From Calditrichia bacterium (GTDB lineage Bacteria > Calditrichota > Calditrichia > RBG-13-44-9 > J075), in assembly GCA_028284445.1 (NCBI GenBank), contig JANQRS010000029.1, forward strand, positions 124,001 through 188,000: a stretch of 64,000 nt of DNA. The letters run 5' to 3'. Position 1 is the stretch's first letter. Every line of letters begins with the position of its first letter. This document shows positions 59,772 through 64,000 of the stretch, in pieces. The notes below the pieces were generated by a model. It made no database searches, was not told the origin of the DNA, and worked only from the letters and a program-made list of their open reading frames with translations. The translations under genes were made by a program, and so were the position numbers.

Positions 59772-60443
59772 ATGACGTTTGCCAGTTTTTTGGTAGTTAT
59801 CCCGGCGGTTATCTTTGCGATGTATGCTCAGAGCAAAATTCGACGGACTTATCAACAGTATAAACAAGTGAATAATGAAAAGGGACTTACCGGTTTCCAG
59901 GCCGCCCGTCATTTACTGGAAATAAATGGGTTGAGGGATGTCGGCGTTGAAGAAGTCGCTGGTGAATTGAGTGATCATTATGACCCGCGTGAGAGAGTTG
60001 TGCGCTTATCCCGGGACAATTACTACGGACAGTCGTTGGCTGCTCTTGGTGTTGCTGCACATGAAGTTGGACATGCGATCCAGCATAAAGTGGGCTATGG
60101 CCCTTTGAACTTGCGTCACACCCTGTTACCGGTAACCAGTCTGGGGTCTTCCCTGGCTTTTCCTTTGTTTATGGCCGGGTTTTTCTTCCAGGCAACATCT
60201 CTGATGACGCTCGGTATCGTCTTCTTTGCGACGGTTCTGGCGTTTCACGTTGTGACCTTGCCCGTGGAGTTCGATGCAAGTAATCGGGCAATTCGCCAAT
60301 TGGCGGGGACGGGCATGTTGGCCGACCGCGAAGCAATGGGCGCACGTAAGGTGCTGAATGCTGCGGCCCTTACTTATGTTGCAGCAACAGCCATGGCTGC
60401 CATGCAATTATTACAAATGGTATTGTTGCGCGGAGATGACTAG
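59772..60443 (+). CDS. YugP-type zinc-dependent membrane protease
   Basis: 223 residues. An N-terminal membrane helix (FASFLVVIPAVIFAMYAQ), the zinc motif AAHEVGHAIQH near residue 97, and two or three further membrane helices (FPLFMAGFFFQ, LMTLGIVFFATVLAFHVVTLPVE) followed by FDASNRAIRQL, all as in the YugP family. It probably acts on membrane proteins at the inner membrane; substrates unknown. Confidence 0.9.
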   Translation: MTFASFLVVIPAVIFAMYAQSKIRRTYQQYKQVNNEKGLTGFQAARHLLEINGLRDVGVEEVAGELSDHYDPRERVVRLSRDNYYGQSLAALGVAAHEVGHAIQHKVGYGPLNLRHTLLPVTSLGSSLAFPLFMAGFFFQATSLMTLGIVFFATVLAFHVVTLPVEFDASNRAIRQLAGTGMLADREAMGARKVLNAAALTYVAATAMAAMQLLQMVLLRGDD

Positions 60444-60450
60444 GATTACG

Positions 60451-63400
60451 TCATTGTTGTCGGGCGATGTTAGATGATACCTGCTCATATATTTTTTTGA
60501 TGAGCAGGTTCCGATTGATGGGTTTAGATACATATTCATCCATGCCGGCGGCCAGGTATTTCTCCCGGTCGCCGCTCATCGCATGAGCTGTTACCGCAAT
60601 AATCGGTGTATATTGGCCGAGTGATTCTTCTTCTCGCCTGATGATCTTTGTTGCCTCAATGCCATTCATTTCCGGCATTTGAATATCCATCAAAATAATG
60701 TCAAATCTGGCCTTTTTGCATAGATCAACTGCACGGCTACCGTTGCTGGCAATCATAACCCGATGGCCCTGCTTTTCTAATAGTCTTTTTGCCAGACGTT
60801 GGTTGATCAGGTTGTCCTCTACCAGTAATACATTCAATTCTGAAAGCTTCTTGATCAGCTCTTGGCCATTGGCGTCTGCTGAGGTGCCGTTGGCATCCGG
60901 AGCCGAGACAGCGTGTCCATCGGCAATCTTGCAGCTAATAGTGAATTCGAATGAGCTGCCTTCACCGACATTGCTATTTACCCAGATGTCACCGCCCATA
61001 AGTTGCACCAGGTGCTTGGCAGTTGACAGCCCAAGGCCGGTACCACCATATTTTCGCGTCAGTGATCCATCTGCCTGGGTAAAAGCTTCGAAGATTTTAT
61101 GCTGTTTGGCTGTTTCAATCCCAATGCCGGTATCCCTTATGCAAAACTGAAGCTGCACTTGCCCCGCAGGCTGCTCTCCTGCTTTTGCCGGGAAAACGTG
61201 GATAGAAACTGTGCCATCGTTTGTAAACTTAATGGCATTGCTGAGCAGATTTCGACATACATGGACGATCGAAGACGGGTCTCCTATTAGCAAGTCCGGC
61301 GTTTGATGATCAATTGAAGCGTCGATCGAAAGTCCTTTGTCCGTAATCGCTTGCTGATACCGCTCCGCGATGTCTTTAACAAGGGCGCGAATTGAAAAGT
61401 TCTCAAATCTCAGGCGACGTTTTCCCTGCTCATTCTCTGAGAATTCCAGAATCTCATTTATGATATCCATAAGGTCTGTTGCTGAAGTAGCAACCAGGTC
61501 GAGATATTCGGATTTTTCCTGCGAGTCTTTTGCTTCCTGCGCCATACTGGTCATGCCGATGATACCGTTCATTGGCGTCCGTATTTCATGGCTCATATTT
61601 GTCAAAAACTCGGATTTTATTCGCGACGCTTCCAATGCTTCATCTCTGGCCTCCTTTAACTCCTCGTTTAAATCGGCAAGCAGATGATTTTGTTCGGCGA
61701 GATCCTGTGTACGCGCTGCAACCTCTGATTCAAGTATCGCATTTTGCCGCTGCATCGAACGGACCCGTAAGCGGTGGATTGCTATAATGATAGTAGCAAT
61801 GGTGAACAAGGCAACAAAACGGAACCACCAGGTCTGCCAGAATGCCGGTTCGATAATGAAATGCAGCGCATATTCACTCTCATTCCAAACGCCGTCGTTA
61901 TTGGCTGCTTTAATACGGAAAGTATACTCTCCCGGATCAAGATTGGTGTATCCGGCATTACGGCGATTGCCGCTTTCTACCCAATTTTGATCAAATCCTT
62001 CCAACAGGTAGGCGTATTGATTTTTTTCGGAATGCATATAGTTCAAGGCTGAAAACTCGAAGAGAATAAAGTTCTCGTCATTTTTCAAGCGTAACTTTTC
62101 TCCCGCATCAATAGCCGTTCGAAAGCGTCCGAGGCTTGGCTGACCAAGAATTTCAATATCTGTTAGAACAATCGGTGCAAGATAGCTGTTGTCTATAATG
62201 CTGTCCGGGTGGAAGATATTGAAACCCTGGATACCACCAAAAGCCAATTCGCCGGAACTCAGTTTGAGATAAGCGCCGGTGTTGAATTCACTGCTCTGCA
62301 GTCCATCGGTTTCGTCGTAGTTTTGGAACAGGCCGCTAACCGGATGATATTTGGCGATCCCGTTGTTGGTGCTTATCCACAAAAAGCTGTCGTCATCCTC
62401 CAGAATGCCGTAGACGACATTGTCCGGCAGTCCGTCGTCTTCCAATAGCGTTGTAAAAAAGGCCGTACCATCTACTGCTTCATGCATGCGCGACAGTCCG
62501 TGATCAGTGCCAACCCAAAGAATGTTTCTGGAATCACGAAAAATGCCCCGGACCCGTCCGTGACCAAGACTCAAGGAGTCGTTACCATCATGTCTGAATG
62601 CGCTAAATGTTTCGGTGTTAAGATCGAGTCGATTCAGACCACCACCAGCTGTGCCGATCCAAAGCAGATCTTGCTGTGGATCTTCATAGATGGTGAAAAT
62701 CAGGTTTGTGCTCAGAGATGTTGAGTCCTCCTCATTGTGCCGGTAGTGGGTGAATGACGGATCTTTGCCGTCTGCCAGGTTGATGCGGCTTAAGCCGCCG
62801 CCTTGAGTGCCGATCCAAAGTTCATTCTTGGTTCGGGCCGGATTGAGGATTGTGCTCACAATATTCGAAGTGACGGTTTTTGTGCTCTGCGGTGACTGCA
62901 AATTAAACAGGAATCTGCGGTTTATGCCGGTTTCAGGATTTAGGCGATTGAGGCCACCGCCGTTGCTGCCGATCCAGAGTGAATTGTCGTCGGCAACTGT
63001 CACTGCCCGTAATGTATTGCTGGAGATCGAATTCGGATCTGCCGGATTATTTTGGAAGTGCTTAAAGATCCCGGTATTACGATCGAATCGATTAAGGCCA
63101 CCGCGTGCCGTGGCAATCCATAGATTGTTGTCAGCATCTTCGGCTAAACCGAATACAAGGCCATTGCTAAGGCTCTGCGGTTCAGTCGGATCAGGGCTAT
63201 AGGTATAGAATTTTTTGGGCTCTGGCTGAAGCATATCAACGCCGGCGCCGCCGGTGCCAACCCACAACAAGCCGGATTCGTCTGTAAATAAGGCGGTAAC
63301 ACCGTTTTGGCTCAGCGCGGCCGGATTTGACGGATTATCTGTAAAGCGCAATGTCTCAAGGGTTGCCACATCCATTCGCACAAGTCCACCATTCGTGCCA

Positions 63401-64000
63401 ATCCACAAATAACCTTGCGCGTCCCTGCTCAGTGCGGCCATTGCACTGACACCGTTTCCCAAATTGTTAAAATAGCGATCTATGTCAAACAGGTTTTCAA
63501 GTTCATCGCGCCGGGCTAGGCGGCTAAGTCCGTTCAAGGTTGATACCCAAATATCACCACAGCCGTCAGCCATTATATCTGTTACCAGCGGATGACTCAG
63601 GGTATGTGGGTCCTGCGGATCATTTCTGAAAACCTGCCAATTGCCAGCGCCGTCTCTTAAGAGCAAGCCGTTGTTGGTGCCGACCCAAAGGTTGCCGCCG
63701 GGCTCAGCCGCCAACGACACGATGGTTGGTGCACCAATTGCATCCGGGGCAGCATTGGCGTAGGGCAGGATGGTCTCGAACGTCGCAGTATCGCCGTATT
63801 CAGCATGCAATCTCGACAGACCGTTGTTGGTGCCGACCCAAATGGCCCCGTGCTGGTCTTCGGCCAGGGAAGTGATGTAATTATTGATCAGGGTGGAAGG
63901 ATTCTGCTTATTTGCTGTATAAGTGTCAAAGCCATCGGTGTGCTCATCGTATTTGCAAAGGCCCCCGCCGCGGGTACCCACCCAAAGTTCGCCATTGCTA
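60451..64000 (-). CDS. Hybrid two-component histidine kinase with regulator propeller (5' end outside window)
   Basis: At least 1183 residues; the frame runs off the window edge (NGELWVGTRGGG is already propeller sequence), so the N-terminus is missing. Order: many two-component-regulator propeller blades of the form LWIGTNGGLVRMD, the Y_Y_Y domain (YLLEGFDQNWVESGNRRNAGY), a membrane helix (FRFVALFTIATIIIAIHRL), a coiled coil, HisKA with the phosphoacceptor in FLTNMSHEIRTPMNGI, HATPase_c (FCIRDTGIGI, KYGGTGLGLSTAK) and a receiver with Asp in IILMDIQMPEMNG and Lys in YVSKP. It senses an extracytoplasmic ligand; unlike Bacteroides HTCS proteins no DNA-binding domain follows, so phosphotransfer to another protein is needed. 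Confidence 0.93.
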   Translation of the reverse strand, partial: SNGELWVGTRGGGLCKYDEHTDGFDTYTANKQNPSTLINNYITSLAEDQHGAIWVGTNNGLSRLHAEYGDTATFETILPYANAAPDAIGAPTIVSLAAEPGGNLWVGTNNGLLLRDGAGNWQVFRNDPQDPHTLSHPLVTDIMADGCGDIWVSTLNGLSRLARRDELENLFDIDRYFNNLGNGVSAMAALSRDAQGYLWIGTNGGLVRMDVATLETLRFTDNPSNPAALSQNGVTALFTDESGLLWVGTGGAGVDMLQPEPKKFYTYSPDPTEPQSLSNGLVFGLAEDADNNLWIATARGGLNRFDRNTGIFKHFQNNPADPNSISSNTLRAVTVADDNSLWIGSNGGGLNRLNPETGINRRFLFNLQSPQSTKTVTSNIVSTILNPARTKNELWIGTQGGGLSRINLADGKDPSFTHYRHNEEDSTSLSTNLIFTIYEDPQQDLLWIGTAGGGLNRLDLNTETFSAFRHDGNDSLSLGHGRVRGIFRDSRNILWVGTDHGLSRMHEAVDGTAFFTTLLEDDGLPDNVVYGILEDDDSFLWISTNNGIAKYHPVSGLFQNYDETDGLQSSEFNTGAYLKLSSGELAFGGIQGFNIFHPDSIIDNSYLAPIVLTDIEILGQPSLGRFRTAIDAGEKLRLKNDENFILFEFSALNYMHSEKNQYAYLLEGFDQNWVESGNRRNAGYTNLDPGEYTFRIKAANNDGVWNESEYALHFIIEPAFWQTWWFRFVALFTIATIIIAIHRLRVRSMQRQNAILESEVAARTQDLAEQNHLLADLNEELKEARDEALEASRIKSEFLTNMSHEIRTPMNGIIGMTSMAQEAKDSQEKSEYLDLVATSATDLMDIINEILEFSENEQGKRRLRFENFSIRALVKDIAERYQQAITDKGLSIDASIDHQTPDLLIGDPSSIVHVCRNLLSNAIKFTNDGTVSIHVFPAKAGEQPAGQVQLQFCIRDTGIGIETAKQHKIFEAFTQADGSLTRKYGGTGLGLSTAKHLVQLMGGDIWVNSNVGEGSSFEFTISCKIADGHAVSAPDANGTSADANGQELIKKLSELNVLLVEDNLINQRLAKRLLEKQGHRVMIASNGSRAVDLCKKARFDIILMDIQMPEMNGIEATKIIRREEESLGQYTPIIAVTAHAMSGDREKYLAAGMDEYVSKPINRNLLIKKIYEQVSSNIARQQ

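Overview
The window reads as a gene-dense stretch of a diderm (Gram-negative) bacterial chromosome of intermediate base composition. Evidence for an outer membrane is seen directly: several lipobox-containing lipoproteins, a TonB-receptor-like barrel, a protease/propeller/barrel fusion, and a GmhB-type heptose phosphatase. A giant hybrid histidine kinase with a two-component-regulator propeller, sigma-54 enhancer-binding proteins and LamG lipoproteins together suggest an uncultured member of the FCB superphylum (Calditrichota/KSB1-like). That placement is inference; no rRNA, tRNA, insertion sequence, prophage or CRISPR array was seen.

Layout. 1-5.2 kb: a receiver/PPDK-type ATP-grasp protein and glutamate dehydrogenase, then a non-coding gap with a possible 32-residue membrane peptide and a nested palindrome. 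5.2-16 kb: PQQ-propeller/pseudo-esterase, lipoprotein, ABC-F ATPase, CCA-adding enzyme, S9 peptidase, CreD. 16-22 kb: two hydrolases, an atypical SDR, ThyX and a duplicated LamG lipoprotein. 22.4-29.9 kb: an envelope-stress (phage-shock-protein) island with a PspF-like activator, a sigma-54 promoter with paired upstream palindromes, an unknown 131-residue protein, PspA, an NfeD/YqiJ-like protein, a sigma-70-family factor, a flotillin, a J-domain protein, a YbjN-like protein and a second PspA. 30-36.1 kb: a compact operon of a lipoprotein, a CHASE2-like membrane sensor fused to a sigma-54 AAA+ activator, a secreted transglutaminase-like protein and a periplasmic protein. 36.2-43.3 kb: protease/TolB/barrel protein, tandem repeats, GmhB, an HxlR regulator with a divergent secreted protein, RlmI-type methyltransferase. 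43.6-50.9 kb: an HtrA protease followed by an HtrA paralogue that has lost its catalytic triad, NUDIX hydrolase, SpoIIE-type phosphatase, RCK potassium channel, DUF2306-like membrane protein. 51-64 kb: TonB-receptor-like protein, a MarR-controlled oxidoreductase/DJ-1 set with two matching operators, dihydroorotase, MscL, nitronate monooxygenase, exonuclease III, DinB-like protein, YugP-type protease and the 3' part of a hybrid histidine kinase.

A theme is envelope maintenance: PSP proteins, flotillin/NfeD, HtrA pair, MscL, CreD, SpoIIE phosphatase and the CHASE2 sensor would all act at or report on the membranes. The second theme is small dispersed repeats. There are four octamer tandem arrays with a shared TTGA core, two of which contain the stop codon of the adjacent gene. 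There are also two families of near-perfect palindromes (five and four copies) placed at gene ends, some followed by T-runs as in intrinsic terminators; one copy is read in frame through the N-terminus of the TonB-receptor-like gene.
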